DNA from: Actinomycetes bacterium
GTDB taxonomy: Bacteria; Actinomycetota; Actinomycetes; Actinomycetales; Microbacteriaceae
Assembly (NCBI GenBank): GCA_023450335.1
Contig: JAEXHA010000021.1
Span: forward strand, 94,442-158,441
DNA length: 64,000 bases
Direction: 5' to 3'
Positions 7,225 to 15,247 of this stretch are shown one piece after another (positions within the stretch are counted from its first letter, which is position 1; the number at the start of each line of letters is the position of its first letter). The translations under genes and the position numbers were made by a program. The notes under the pieces are model-generated. The model had not been told where the DNA came from. It did no database searches and worked only from the letters and a program-made list of their open reading frames with translations.

Positions 7225-8706
7225 CTATTCGGCGTCCGCCTCGTCAGCGCTCTTCTTCTTGGCCGGAGCCTTCTTCTTGGCCGGGGCCTTCTTCGCGGGC
7301 TCCTCGGCGGCCGGCGCCTCTTCGGCGGGCTCCGCGTCCTTCTTCTTGGCGGGGGCCTTCTTCTTGGCCGGGGCCTTCTTCGCGGGCTCCTCGGCGGCCG
7401 GCGCCTCTTCGGCGGCCGCGTCCTCGTCCTCGACGGCGGCGAAGCCGGTCAGGTCGACGGCGTTTCCGGCGGTGTCGACGACCTTCACCTTGCCCAGTGC
7501 GACCGCGAGGGCCTTGTTGCGGGCGACCTCGCCGACCATGAGCGGCAGCTGGCCGTTCTCCTGCAGCGCGTTGACGAAGTCCTGCGGCGGCATGCCGTAC
7601 TGCGCCGACGACTGGATGAGGTACTGCGTCAGCTCTTCCTGCGAGACCTGCACCTCGTGCTTCTCGACGATCTTGTCGAGGATCATCTGCGTGCGGAACT
7701 GCTTCTGGCTGGCCTCGGTGACCTCCGCGCGGTGCGCGTCGTCCTCCAGACGGCCCTCGCCCTCGAGGTGGGCGTGGACCTCGTCCTCGACCAACTGCTC
7801 GGGCACGGGGATGTCGGTGAGTTCGATGAGCTTCTCGACGAGCTGGTCGCGCGCGGCGGCACCCTGCGTGAACACGGCCTGCTGCGACACTCGCTCGGAC
7901 AGGCTCTCGCGCAGCTCGGCGATGGTGTCGAACTCGCTGGCCATCTGCGCGAAGTCATCGTCGGCCTCGGGGAGCTCGCGCTCCTTCACGGCGGTGACGG
8001 TCACGGCGACCTCGGCCTCTTCACCGGCGTGATCGCCGCCGACCAGCTTCGAGCGGAACGTGGTCTCCTCGCCCGCGGTGAGCGAGTCGACGGCCTCATC
8101 GATGCCTTCGAGCAGCTCGCCCGAGCCGACCTCGTACGACACGCCCTGCGCGCGGTCGATCTCGGCGCCGTCGATCGTCGCCACGAGGTCGAGCTCGACG
8201 AAGTCGCCGGTGGCGGCGGGACGGTCGACGGTCACGAGCGTGCCGAAGCGGGCGCGGAGGTTCTCGAGCTCGGTGTCGAGCGCGGTCTCGTCGGTCTCGA
8301 CGGCGTCGACCTCGATGGTGACGGAGTCATAGGAGGGCAGTTCGAACTCGGGGCGCACGTCGACCTCGACGGTCACCTTCAGGTCGCCCGAGAAGTCCTT
8401 CTCGTTGGGCCACTCGACGATCTCGGCCGACGGACGGCCCACGATGCGCACCTCGTTGGCGTTCACGGCCTCGCGGTAGAACTGGTCCAGGCCCTCGCTG
8501 ACGGCGTGCTCGAGGACTGCACCGCGGCCGACCCGCTGGTCGATGATGGGCGCCGGCACCTTGCCCTTGCGGAAGCCGGGGATCTGCACGTCCTGCGCGA
8601 TGTGCTCGTAAGCGTGCGCGATGCTCGGCTTGAGCTCCTCGGGGGTGACCGAGATGTGCAGCTTCACCCGGGTGGGGCTCAGCGTCTCGACGGTGCTGGT
8701 GACCAT
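7225..8706 (-). CDS. tig: Trigger factor (ribosome-associated chaperone, PPIase)
   Basis: This is the ribosome-bound chaperone that meets nascent chains at the exit tunnel. The 493 residues comprise the N-terminal ribosome-binding domain ([16 protein letters not shown], with the signature GFRKGKVP), a FKBP-type prolyl isomerase domain in the middle, and the helical substrate-binding domain. It is longer than typical (about 430-470) because of a C-terminal Ala/Lys/Glu/Pro-rich tail of about 65 residues in which [18 protein letters not shown] occurs twice. The two copies are encoded by an identical 61-bp direct repeat. ATG 8706 has GAGGAG upstream; the longer open frame runs into tRNA-Pro and is rejected. 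Such basic tails are seen in several actinobacterial trigger factors, and their function is not established. Confidence 0.97.
   Translation of the reverse strand: MVTSTVETLSPTRVKLHISVTPEELKPSIAHAYEHIAQDVQIPGFRKGKVPAPIIDQRVGRGAVLEHAVSEGLDQFYREAVNANEVRIVGRPSAEIVEWPNEKDFSGDLKVTVEVDVRPEFELPSYDSVTIEVDAVETDETALDTELENLRARFGTLVTVDRPAATGDFVELDLVATIDGAEIDRAQGVSYEVGSGELLEGIDEAVDSLTAGEETTFRSKLVGGDHAGEEAEVAVTVTAVKERELPEADDDFAQMASEFDTIAELRESLSERVSQQAVFTQGAAARDQLVEKLIELTDIPVPEQLVEDEVHAHLEGEGRLEDDAHRAEVTEASQKQFRTQMILDKIVEKHEVQVSQEELTQYLIQSSAQYGMPPQDFVNALQENGQLPLMVGEVARNKALAVALGKVKVVDTAGNAVDLTGFAAVEDEDAAAEEAPAAEEPAKKAPAKKKAPAKKKDAEPAEEAPAAEEPAKKAPAKKKAPAKKKSADEADAE
7268..7415. repeat. 61-bp perfect direct repeat inside tig
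   Basis: Copies at 7268-7328 and 7355-7415 are identical, with an 87-bp period that is a multiple of three. Recombination would add or delete exactly 29 residues of the Lys/Ala-rich tail without shifting the frame. Confidence 0.85.
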
Positions 8707-8725
8707 TCCTGTTGTCTCCTCAAGT

Positions 8726-8743
8726 CCCGCGCGCATGCGCGGG
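8726..8743 (-). other. Hairpin in the tig 5' leader
   Basis: CCCGCGC (8726-8732) and GCGCGGG (8737-8743) flank GCAT. The hairpin lies 20 bases before the tig start and between tRNA-Pro and tig, so it may separate the tRNA from the mRNA by termination or processing. Confidence 0.4.
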
Positions 8744-8779
8744 CGCTGGTTCGGTCTGTTCTGGGTCTGGGGGGCCGTG

Positions 8780-8853
8780 TCGGGGCGACAGGATTTGAAC
8801 CTGCGGCCTCCCGCTCCCAAAGCGGGCGCTCTACCAAGCTGAGCTACGCCCCG
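8780..8853 (-). tRNA. tRNA-Pro (anticodon TGG)
   Basis: This is a complete 74-nt cloverleaf. Acceptor CGGGGCG pairs with CGCCCCG, the D-arm reads GCTCAGCTTGGTAGAGC, the anticodon loop TTTGGGA carries TGG, and the T-arm contains GGTTCAAATCC. CCA is not encoded. It is transcribed toward tig. Confidence 0.95.
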
Positions 8854-8892
8854 GGCGCGCACGCAGGCGAGCGCCGAAAAACGGCCGTGGTC

Positions 8893-8919
8893 AGTCTAGC
8901 CGACAATGCGCTGTAGACT
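8893..8919. promoter_or_regulatory. Divergent -10 elements for tRNA-Pro and tRNA-Gly
   Basis: TAGACT occurs on the minus strand at 8898-8893, 40 bases before tRNA-Pro, and on the plus strand at 8914-8919, 28 bases before tRNA-Gly. No clear -35 boxes are visible. Confidence 0.4.
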
Positions 8920-8946
8920 CTTCGAGGCGTCCGCACGGGCGCCTGC

Positions 8947-9020
8947 GGGGCGGTAGCTCAATGGTAGAGCCTCAGTCTTCCAAACTGATTACGCGGGTTC
9001 GATTCCCGTCCGCCCCTCCA
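8947..9020 (+). tRNA. tRNA-Gly (anticodon TCC)
   Basis: Acceptor GGGGCGG pairs with CCGCCCC, the D-arm reads GCTCAATGGTAGAGC, the anticodon loop CTTCCAA carries TCC, and the T-arm has GGTTCGATTCC. The terminal CCA (9018-9020) is encoded. Confidence 0.96.
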
Positions 9021-9057
9021 CACAGTCTGAACGCGGCTCCCACCTGCGCCGCACCGG

Positions 9058-9597
9058 TCAGCGCGGGTCGCGGGCGGCGGCGTGAGCGCTCAGATGCTCG
9101 CGGTAGACCTCGGCGTTGCGCCGGATGTTCGCCTTCTCGTCGTCGGTGAGCGCGCGCCGCACCTTGGCCGGCACTCCCGCCACCAGCGAGCCGTCCGGCA
9201 CGACGGTGCCTTCGAGCACGACCGCTCCCCCGGCGACCAGGCACCCGCTGCCGATCACGGCGCCCGAGAGCACGACGCTGCCCATGCCGATGAGGGACGC
9301 GTCGCCGATCGTGCAGCCGTGGACGACGGCGTTGTGCCCGACCGACACGTTCTCGCCGATGACGACCGGGTGGCCGGCGTCGACATGCACCGACACGTTG
9401 TCCTGCAGATTGCTGCCGGCGCCCAGGGTGATGCCGGCACTGTCGCCGCGCACGACGGCGTTGTACCAGATGCTCGCTCCCTCGCCCACGGTGACGTCGC
9501 CGATCACCCGGGCGCCGGCGGCGACGAAGCTGGTGGGATCCAGCGCGGGGACGCGGCCAGAGACGGCCAGGACGGTGGCATCAGCGGCGATGGTCAT
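9058..9597 (-). CDS. Gamma-class carbonic anhydrase-like hexapeptide-repeat protein
   Basis: This 179-residue protein is made of left-handed beta-helix hexapeptide repeats (GDVTVGEGASIWYNAVVRGD, then NVSVGHNAVVHGCTIGDASLIGMGSVVLSGAVIG). It belongs to the YrdA/PaaY/gamma-carbonic anhydrase family. The histidines expected to bind metal are present (VSVHVDAGHPVVIG and GHNAVVHG). A hydratase role is plausible, but many members of this family have unknown or weak activity. The longer frame to TTG 9666 is rejected: ATG 9597 gives the family start and lies 6 bases after TACTCT. The gene stands alone between tRNA-Gly and dps, divergent from dps. Confidence 0.85.
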   Translation of the reverse strand: MTIAADATVLAVSGRVPALDPTSFVAAGARVIGDVTVGEGASIWYNAVVRGDSAGITLGAGSNLQDNVSVHVDAGHPVVIGENVSVGHNAVVHGCTIGDASLIGMGSVVLSGAVIGSGCLVAGGAVVLEGTVVPDGSLVAGVPAKVRRALTDDEKANIRRNAEVYREHLSAHAAARDPR

Positions 9598-9603
9598 GCC
9601 CTG

Positions 9604-9609
9604 AGAGTA
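9604..9609 (-). promoter_or_regulatory. -10 element TACTCT for the carbonic anhydrase-like gene
   Basis: The hexamer ends 6 bases before ATG 9597 and there is no Shine-Dalgarno. This is a leaderless arrangement. Confidence 0.45.
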
Positions 9610-9708
9610 CCCGTTAGCCCAGCCTTCGCTTGCTTGCGGAATGTCCGCGGCTGAGTAGCGTTGCATTCATTGCGGGGGATCTCCCCCGACGAGCGGAGGC
9701 GAGTACAG

Positions 9709-10194
9709 ATGACAAAGACACAGACCACATCAGCGACCGCGGCCGACCCGGAGGCCGCTGCGGGCACCGCCCAGTTCCTGACCCCGGTCGTCCTGGGGCT
9801 GCAGGCCCTCGCCGTCAACGGCAAGCAGGCACACTGGAACGTCCGCGGCGCGAATTTCATCGCGATTCACGAGCTTCTCGACCAGGTCGTGGCACACGCC
9901 CAGGCCTCGGCAGACGAAGCGGCCGAGCGCATCATCGCGGTGGGGCTGCCCATCGACGCGCGAGTGTCGACCGTTGCCGGCAAGGCGCCCGACACCGCGG
10001 TGCCGGCCGGCTTCACCCCCTGGGAGAAGCAGGTCGCGGCCGTCGTCGCCGACATCGACGCGCTCCTGCCCGACGTGCAGGCGGCCATCGAGGGCCTGGA
10101 CGAGGTCGATCTGACCAGCCAGGACGTCATGATCGGCATCAAGGCGAGCCTGGAGAAGGATCGCTGGTTCCTCTCGGCGCACCTCGCGTCCTGA
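9709..10194 (+). CDS. dps: Dps family ferritin-like DNA-protection protein
   Basis: This 161-residue protein of the Dps/ferritin-like fold forms a 12-mer that oxidises and stores iron and protects DNA from peroxide. The ferroxidase signature is visible as KQAHWNVRGANFIAIHELLD followed by the acidic helix HAQASADEAAERI, and the C-terminal half keeps the four-helix pattern (DVMIGIKASLEKDRWFLSAHL). The start at ATG 9709 follows GGAGG by 9 bases; the earlier frame to 9661 gives a non-family extension. The Thr/Ala-rich N-terminus is short and has few lysines, so DNA binding through it is uncertain. A strong hairpin follows 35 bases after the stop. Confidence 0.92.
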   Translation: MTKTQTTSATAADPEAAAGTAQFLTPVVLGLQALAVNGKQAHWNVRGANFIAIHELLDQVVAHAQASADEAAERIIAVGLPIDARVSTVAGKAPDTAVPAGFTPWEKQVAAVVADIDALLPDVQAAIEGLDEVDLTSQDVMIGIKASLEKDRWFLSAHLAS

Positions 10195-10229
10195 TCACGA
10201 GTGGATGCCGGCACTGAGCCGGCCGCGTC

Positions 10230-10261
10230 AGATGCCCCGGACCACGCGGTCCGGGGCATCT
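10230..10261. terminator. Bidirectional terminator between dps and amidohydrolase
   Basis: A perfect 14-bp stem forms between AGATGCCCCGGACC (10230-10243) and GGTCCGGGGCATCT (10248-10261) with an ACGC loop. It lies between two converging genes, so it can serve both. Confidence 0.8.
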
Positions 10262-10277
10262 GCGCCTCCAGGCGCGG

Positions 10278-11777
10278 TCAGAGCGCCAGATGCGTAAGCG
10301 TGCCGGCGATCATGGTCGCCTGGGCGAGCGTGGATGCCAGGGTGCCCTCGGCTGCGAGCGGATCACGGTCGACGAGCACGAGGTCGGCGACATCGCCGAC
10401 CTCCAGCGCGCAGCCCGTGTCGGTGCCACCCGCCGTCGAGGCTGCCAGCGCCGTCGCGGGCGACACCGCCTGCATGGGCATCCAGGCGGGGCGGTCATCG
10501 TGGGTGCGCAGCACGGCGGCGGACATCGTCGCCCACGGATCGAGGGCGGACACCGGCGCGTCGGACCCGAACAGCAGGTTCGCTCCGGCATCCACCAGCG
10601 AGCGGAACGGATAGGGCTCAGCGGTCTGGGTGCTCCAGATCGTGTCGGTGAGGTCACGATCGTCGAGCGCGTGCTCGGGCTGGACGCTGGCGGCGACGCC
10701 GAGCCGTGCGAACCGCGCGATGTCGGCGTGGGCGACCAGCTGAGCATGCTCGATGGTCCCCCGTGCCCCCGTCTCGGCGAACGCATCGAGGGCGTGGGTG
10801 TTGGCCAGGTCGCCGATGGCGTGGACGGCCGCCGCCAGTCCCCCGCCGGTTGCGCGCATCAGCAGGTCGACGAGCTCGTGCGGGGGCACCGTGAGCACGC
10901 CGCGGTTGTGCGGATCGCCCGGATACGGATGAGAGCAGGCCGCCGTCCGAGTGCCCAGTGACCCGTCGGTGATCACCTTCAGCGGCCCCATGCGCACGCG
11001 TCCGGCCGCATCGAGGGCATCGCCGGTCTGCAGACCTTCCGCGAGCGCCCGGTCCAGCAGATCGGGGTAGACGCCGAACGAGACACGGGTCGCATCGAAC
11101 CCGGCGTCGAGCCGCCGTGCCCAGGCTTCCGCGTTCCACGCCATGTCGAAGTCCACGATGCCCACGACGCCTCGGGCCGCCGCATCCCGGAGCGCGCGGT
11201 CGACGAGCACATCACCGGCCGCGGGGTCGACGGCGTTGAGCCGGCGTGAGATCTCGAACGCGGGCACCTCGCGCAGCAGTCCGGTCTCATCGACGGGGAA
11301 GCCCTCACGGCGCAGCGCCGCACTGTTGAGCCACACGCAGTGCACATCCGCGCTGATCAGGTAGGTCGGGATCTCGCCGGTCGCCGCGTCCAGAACGGCG
11401 ATCGTGGGCGCATCGGGCCAGAGGGCGTCGCGGAACCCGCTGCCCACGCGGCGACCGTCGGCGAGGATCGGTGCGGCCGACATGATCGCCGCCGCCTCGC
11501 GCGCGGTGGCGGCCCCGCCGAGTGCCGTGCGCTGGGCCACGAGCGCCCACTGCACGGTGTGGACATGGTGGTCCCACAGGCCGCCGATGACCCAGGCGCC
11601 GGAGGCGTCGAGAACGGCGCCGCGTCGCGGCAACGCACCGGCGGGGGCGATGTCGACGATCGTGCCGTGCTCCAGATGCAGGTCGACCGGATCGTCGCCG
11701 AACGGGTCGAGTCGGTCGATCCCGGTCAACCGGGCGTTCGCGATGACATCGACGGTGTCGCCTCGCTGCATGCTCAT
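10278..11777 (-). CDS. Amidohydrolase family protein (YtcJ-like)
   Basis: This 499-residue metal-dependent hydrolase has a composite beta-sandwich and TIM-barrel architecture. The metal-binding HxH is at residues 71-73 (GLWDHHVHTVQW). Later metal and catalytic segments are KVITDGSLGTRTAA, VHAIGDLANTHALDAF, TIEHAQLV and LLFGSDAPVSALDPW. The order matches the YtcJ/amidohydrolase_3 family, whose substrates are mostly unknown. The start ATG 11777 overlaps the stop of the upstream paiB-like gene as ATGA, so the two are co-translated. That pairing may mean the FMN-binding protein controls or assists it, but no pathway is evident. Transcription ends at the shared hairpin with dps. Confidence 0.88.
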   Translation of the reverse strand: MSMQRGDTVDVIANARLTGIDRLDPFGDDPVDLHLEHGTIVDIAPAGALPRRGAVLDASGAWVIGGLWDHHVHTVQWALVAQRTALGGAATAREAAAIMSAAPILADGRRVGSGFRDALWPDAPTIAVLDAATGEIPTYLISADVHCVWLNSAALRREGFPVDETGLLREVPAFEISRRLNAVDPAAGDVLVDRALRDAAARGVVGIVDFDMAWNAEAWARRLDAGFDATRVSFGVYPDLLDRALAEGLQTGDALDAAGRVRMGPLKVITDGSLGTRTAACSHPYPGDPHNRGVLTVPPHELVDLLMRATGGGLAAAVHAIGDLANTHALDAFAETGARGTIEHAQLVAHADIARFARLGVAASVQPEHALDDRDLTDTIWSTQTAEPYPFRSLVDAGANLLFGSDAPVSALDPWATMSAAVLRTHDDRPAWMPMQAVSPATALAASTAGGTDTGCALEVGDVADLVLVDRDPLAAEGTLASTLAQATMIAGTLTHLAL

Positions 11778-12424
11778 CGTGTCTCGCGTGCGCGGCGGAT
11801 GCTGTCATGCGCGCGCCGCATCTCGGCAGGCAGGCGGGGGTCGGTGTAGGGCCCGCGGCCGGACTCGAGCTCGGTGATGATCACGTCGACCACTTCGTCG
11901 CTCTTGTTCTGGCTGAGCTTGCGCTTGGCGACGACCCTGGTGGGCGTGAGCCGGAACCCGACGGTGCCGCGCTCCAGACGCCGCACGAAGTCTTCGTCGT
12001 TGGGCGGCTCCCACATGAGTCGCGGCTGCGGCAGTGCGGATTCGAAGCGGGCGACGAGCCGGTCGAGCACGCGCAGGTTCTCCTCGGTCGAGAGGATCTC
12101 GGGCACGCCGCTGAGGTGCACCGACACGAAGTTCCACGTCGGCACGGCCGCCACGTCGCCGTACCAGCCCGGCGAGATGTAGCCGTGAGGTCCCTGCACG
12201 ATCGCGAGCAGCTCACGCTCACCGAGACCCAGGATGGCGTCGTCGGGCTTGCCCACGTGCCCGACGATGGTGAGGTCGTCGCGCTCGTCGTCCAGCAGCA
12301 CCGCATAGTGCGAAGCGACCATCCCCTCGGGCGAGGCGCCGACCAGGATCATCCACGGATTCTCATCGATGACGCGGCGCAGTTCGACCAGGTCGGTCAT
12401 CGCGAAGCTCGGGTTCTGACGCAT
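11774..12424 (-). CDS. PaiB-type FMN-binding negative regulator family protein
   Basis: This 216-residue protein has a split-barrel FMN-binding fold of the PaiB family. The N-terminus MRQNPSFAMTDLVELRRVID is typical, as are HYAVLLDD, GHVGKPDDAI, the HGYISPGWYG loop and VPTWNFVSVHLSG, and the C-terminal KRKLSQNKS segment. PaiB was first described in Bacillus as a negative regulator of sporulation and protease genes, but the fold suggests a flavin-dependent enzyme or sensor. A TAGGCT hexamer ends 6 bases before ATG 12424, and the nucleotidyltransferase gene starts divergently only 38 bases away. It overlaps the amidohydrolase gene by four bases. Confidence 0.9.
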   Translation of the reverse strand: MRQNPSFAMTDLVELRRVIDENPWMILVGASPEGMVASHYAVLLDDERDDLTIVGHVGKPDDAILGLGERELLAIVQGPHGYISPGWYGDVAAVPTWNFVSVHLSGVPEILSTEENLRVLDRLVARFESALPQPRLMWEPPNDEDFVRRLERGTVGFRLTPTRVVAKRKLSQNKSDEVVDVIITELESGRGPYTDPRLPAEMRRAHDSIRRARETR

Positions 12425-12430
12425 GGGTTC

Positions 12431-12456
12431 AGCCTAAGACCGTCCCCCGCTACTCT
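12431..12456. promoter_or_regulatory. Back-to-back leaderless promoters (paiB-like / nucleotidyltransferase)
   Basis: TAGGCT on the minus strand (12436-12431) ends 6 bases before ATG 12424. TACTCT on the plus strand (12451-12456) ends 6 bases before ATG 12463. The 38-bp gap therefore holds two divergent -10 elements, and their upstream regions must overlap. Confidence 0.5.
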
Positions 12457-12462
12457 TCGTTC

Positions 12463-13293
12463 ATGACGAGGCTGGATGCCGCCCTGGCGGGCCCGGCGCT
12501 GTGGCCGCACCAACGCACGACGATCGACCGGGTCCACGCGCATTTCGCCGCCGATCCGACCGTGGTCGCACTCCTGCTGACGGGGTCGATCGCCCATGGA
12601 TTCGCGACTGCGGCCTCGGACGTGGACATCGTGATCGTGGTCGGTCCCGACGAGTGGGAGCGGCGCCGCGCGGCGACCGCCCTCACCTACCTGAACCACG
12701 ACCTGGCAACCTACGCCGGGGGCTACGTCGACGGCAAGTTCGTGTCGCTTCCCTTCCTCCGTGACGTCGCCGAACGCGGCGGCGACGCGACACGCTGGGG
12801 CTACGAGGGCGCGCGCGTGCTGTTCACCCGCGACCCCGAGCTGCCGGCCGTGCTGTCCGATGTCGTCTCCTTCCCCACCGCCCTCAGAAGCGAGCGCCGT
12901 GCCCGTTTCGTCGCGCAGCTGCTGGCGTGGCGCTGGTACGGCGAGCAGGGCGTGGACAAGGGCGACCCCTACCTGACCACCATGGCGCGGGCTCGGGTCG
13001 CGTTGTTCGCCTGTCGCATCGTGCTCAACCAGAACGACATGCTCTACCCCTTCCACAAGTGGCTGCTGCGGGTGACCGGGCAAGCGCCACGGCGCCCTGC
13101 CGATGTCGTCGACCGGGTGCGGGCGCTGCTCGCCGGCGATGCGCCGTGGGCGCAGGTCGACGCCTTCGTCGACGACCTGCTGGCCTTCTACGAGGTCGAT
13201 CGTGCGGAGGCGGAGTGCACGTGGGGCGCGCACTTCCTTCGCGACACCGAAGTCAGCTGGCTGGCCGGGCCCCCAGCGGTCGACGATCTGTGA
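12463..13293 (+). CDS. Nucleotidyltransferase-domain protein
   Basis: This 276-residue protein has an N-terminal nucleotidyltransferase fold. The signature GS (41-42) is followed by D53 and D55 in LTGSIAHGFATAASDVDIVI, matching the GSxxxxxxxxSDxDxxV pattern. The rest is mostly helical (AWRWYGEQGVDKGDPYLTTMA, RIVLNQNDMLYPFHKWLLRVTGQAPRRP) and resembles the C-terminal domain of aminoglycoside-nucleotidyltransferase-like or sugar-related proteins, but I cannot name the substrate. Being alone, it lacks the HEPN or MNT partner of a toxin-antitoxin pair. It has a leaderless promoter shared back-to-back with the paiB-like gene, and its stop lies four bases from the converging nei gene. Confidence 0.75.
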   Translation: MTRLDAALAGPALWPHQRTTIDRVHAHFAADPTVVALLLTGSIAHGFATAASDVDIVIVVGPDEWERRRAATALTYLNHDLATYAGGYVDGKFVSLPFLRDVAERGGDATRWGYEGARVLFTRDPELPAVLSDVVSFPTALRSERRARFVAQLLAWRWYGEQGVDKGDPYLTTMARARVALFACRIVLNQNDMLYPFHKWLLRVTGQAPRRPADVVDRVRALLAGDAPWAQVDAFVDDLLAFYEVDRAEAECTWGAHFLRDTEVSWLAGPPAVDDL

Positions 13294-13297
13294 CCGC

Positions 13298-14293
13298 TCA
13301 GGCCTGGCAGCGCGGGCACCAGTAGAGCTTGCGCGCGGCCATCTCCTCGAGCACGACGGCGGTGCCGCACACCCGGCAGGGCAGCCCGGCCCGGTGATAC
13401 ACCCAATGCCGATCGTCGCGGTGCGCCATCGCCTTGCGGTACGCCTCGGGATCGAGATCATCCATGGTCATCATCTGCCCGGTCTCGACGCCGATCGCCA
13501 GCAGACGCACCCAGTCGCGCCACAGACCGCGCACGGTCTCCTCAGGCACGTCGCGGCCCGGTGTGTGCGGGTTCAGGCGTGCGCGGAACAGCATCTCGGC
13601 ACGATAGACATTGCCGATGCCGCCGACCACGGTCTGATCCATCAGCAGCTGACCGATCGCGGTGGGCTTGCGGCGCACGATCGTCGTGAACCGATCCTCC
13701 CCCTCGGCGATGTCGCCGACGAGGGGGTCCGGCCCCAGCTTCGCGACCGTGGCGAGCATCTCGTCGGGCGTCTGCAGCTCGCAGGCCGTCGGGCCCCGCA
13801 GGTCGGCGCACGTGGCATCCGTCAGCAGGCGCAGCCGCACCTGACCGACCACCGGCGGCGGCCACTGGTCGCCCTCATCGGCGAGCGGGGCGGTCTGCTC
13901 GCTCATGCGCACGTGCACACGGGCTCGGCGTGGTGCACCGATCGAGGTGAGGGAGTTCTCACCGTCGGCATCGAACACCGGGTCGAGGTCGGTCCCGCGC
14001 TGGTTGGTCTGCCCCATCCGGCCGTTGGCGGAGGCGATGGTCGGGTCCACGAGGATCTCGCCGGCGAAGTCCCACGCGCCGTAGAGCCCGAGATGTACGC
14101 GCAACCACAGATCGTCGTCGAACTCGAGGAACATCTGCTTGCCGACGGCACGCACATCGGACGGTGTACGCCCGTCGATGATCGCGGCACCGTCGGCGAA
14201 ACGCCCCTGCGGGCTGGACGCCGCCACGCGGTGACCCACGAAATTGCGTGCGAACTGGCGGGCGATGCGGTGGACGGAGTGACCTTCGGGCAT
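13298..14293 (-). CDS. nei: Fpg/Nei family DNA glycosylase-AP lyase
   Basis: This base-excision repair glycosylase removes oxidised bases and cleaves at the abasic site. The 331 residues start with MPEGHSVHR, the Nei-type N-terminus in which Pro2 and Glu3 are catalytic. The helix-two-turn-helix region follows (AIGQLLMDQTVVGGIGNVYRAE), and the C-terminal zinc finger is intact (CRVCG...WCPRC) with the conserved lysine in ARKLYWC. Its start shares one base with the rpiB stop (TGATG), so it is translated with rpiB. The same nei-rpiB adjacency occurs in mycobacteria. It is probably transcribed from the rpiB leaderless promoter. Confidence 0.93.
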   Translation of the reverse strand: MPEGHSVHRIARQFARNFVGHRVAASSPQGRFADGAAIIDGRTPSDVRAVGKQMFLEFDDDLWLRVHLGLYGAWDFAGEILVDPTIASANGRMGQTNQRGTDLDPVFDADGENSLTSIGAPRRARVHVRMSEQTAPLADEGDQWPPPVVGQVRLRLLTDATCADLRGPTACELQTPDEMLATVAKLGPDPLVGDIAEGEDRFTTIVRRKPTAIGQLLMDQTVVGGIGNVYRAEMLFRARLNPHTPGRDVPEETVRGLWRDWVRLLAIGVETGQMMTMDDLDPEAYRKAMAHRDDRHWVYHRAGLPCRVCGTAVVLEEMAARKLYWCPRCQA

Positions 14294-14826
14294 CAGCCCG
14301 CTTCCGGATCGATCGCGTCGACCGACTCGCCGCCCCGCAGGTGCGCCCGCGGGTCGGGGGCGAGGGAGCCGTCGATCTCGTAGGCGGCCAGCTGCCCGAT
14401 GCGCCGGGCGTGTCGTTCCTCGCCGGGGAACGGGGTGGCGATGAAACGGTCGATGAAGGCGACGGCCTCCTCGAACGTGTGCTGTCGGGCGCCGATGGAG
14501 ATGACGTTCGCGTCGTTGTGCTCGCGCGCCAACTCCGCCGTGGAGAGGTTCCAGACGAGCGCCGCCCGGATGCCACGCACCTTGTTCGCGGCGATCTGCT
14601 CACCGTTGCCCGAGCCGCCGAACACCACGCCGAGCGCTTCGATACCGGCGGCCTGGTCGACGGCCACCGCCTGCGCTGCCCGGATGCAGAAGGCCGGGTA
14701 GTCGTCGAGCGGATCGTAAGTGACGGGACCGTGGTCGACGACCTCGTGCCCTTGACGGGTGAGGTGATCGTGCAGCTGCGTGGAGAAGTCGAGACCGGCG
14801 TGGTCCGTCGCGATGTGGATGCGCAT
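14293..14826 (-). CDS. rpiB: Ribose-5-phosphate isomerase B
   Basis: This enzyme interconverts ribose 5-phosphate and ribulose 5-phosphate in the pentose phosphate pathway. The 177 residues contain the family's IATDHAGLDF start, DYPAFCIRAAQAV, the glycine-rich phosphate-binding GVVFGGSGNGEQIAANKV (the active-site base position carries S-G-N-G as in actinobacterial RpiB) and ALVWNLSTAELAREHNDANVISIGAR. The length is at the upper end for the family because of an acidic C-terminal tail. TAGGAT ends 6 bases before ATG 14826, indicating a leaderless start, and the divergent ArsR-SulP operon begins 55 bases away. Confidence 0.95.
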   Translation of the reverse strand: MRIHIATDHAGLDFSTQLHDHLTRQGHEVVDHGPVTYDPLDDYPAFCIRAAQAVAVDQAAGIEALGVVFGGSGNGEQIAANKVRGIRAALVWNLSTAELAREHNDANVISIGARQHTFEEAVAFIDRFIATPFPGEERHARRIGQLAAYEIDGSLAPDPRAHLRGGESVDAIDPEAG

Positions 14827-14832
14827 GCCCCA

Positions 14833-14838
14833 ATCCTA
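14833..14838 (-). promoter_or_regulatory. -10 element TAGGAT for rpiB-nei
   Basis: The hexamer ends 6 bases before ATG 14826, a leaderless arrangement. The divergent arsR-type promoter begins about 30 bases away. Confidence 0.45.
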
Positions 14839-14867
14839 TTCAGCCGATCGCCGACGGGCGCTGCGAT

Positions 14868-14883
14868 ATGATGGTTTCATCAT
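14868..14883. promoter_or_regulatory. Palindromic operator at the ArsR-SulP promoter
   Basis: ATGATG (14868-14873) and CATCAT (14878-14883) form a perfect inverted repeat around GTTT. It overlaps the -10-like TATGAT (14867-14872), the likely transcription start and the ATG at 14882. Binding by the encoded ArsR repressor would block RNA polymerase directly; that link is inferred. Confidence 0.55.
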
Positions 14884-15247
14884 GCCATTGACCGCCACGC
14901 AGAAGCCGCTCTACGAAGTGAAGGCGAACCTGTTCAAGGGGCTCGCCCATCCGTTCCGCATCCGCATCCTGGAGCTGCTCACCGCGGCCGGCGAAGTCAG
15001 CGTCGCCGCGCTGCAGGCCGAGACAGGGCTCGAGGCTTCGCATCTGTCCCAGCACCTGGCGGTGCTGCGTCGTCACCGTCTTGTCGAGTCGGAGCGGCGC
15101 GCCAGTCACGTCTACTACCGGCTGGCCACGCCCCAGGTCGCGGGACTGCTGACGCAGGCGCGCGCCCTGCTGCTGGATCTGCTGTCGGCTGACCGAGACC
15201 TGCTGGGAGACGCCGCACAGCTTCCCGAGATCACGGTCGCGCCGTGA
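14882..15247 (+). CDS. ArsR family transcriptional repressor
   Basis: This 121-residue winged-helix protein has the ArsR fold in nearly minimal form: LFKGLAHPFRIRILELL, then VSVAALQAETGLEASHLSQHLAVLRRHRLVESERRASHVYYRL. No cysteine is present, so it is not a classical thiolate metal sensor; the signal could be an anion, redox state or another ligand. It overlaps the SulP gene by GTGA, the standard arrangement for a repressor controlling its downstream transporter. ATG 14882 is preferred over the upstream frame because it gives a family N-terminus and lies within the promoter palindrome, implying a leaderless or near-leaderless mRNA. Confidence 0.92.
   Translation: MPLTATQKPLYEVKANLFKGLAHPFRIRILELLTAAGEVSVAALQAETGLEASHLSQHLAVLRRHRLVESERRASHVYYRLATPQVAGLLTQARALLLDLLSADRDLLGDAAQLPEITVAP

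Noticed and set aside
7268..7415. Direct repeats as a mobile-element footprint
   Set aside because: They lie within tig, are in frame and encode a low-complexity tail, so they are explained by protein repeat expansion.
6256..8916. Long open frame (886 codons) on the plus strand, with shorter ones on both strands
   Set aside because: It is antisense to clpP1, clpP2 and tig, which have strong motifs. High GC leaves few stop codons in the opposite frames, and the Arg/Gly/Leu-rich composition is typical of a shadow frame.
12463..13293. Nucleotidyltransferase as part of a toxin-antitoxin (MNT-HEPN) or abortive infection system
   Set aside because: No HEPN or other partner gene lies next to it, its neighbours are paiB-like and nei, and its length and C-terminal domain differ from MNT antitoxins.
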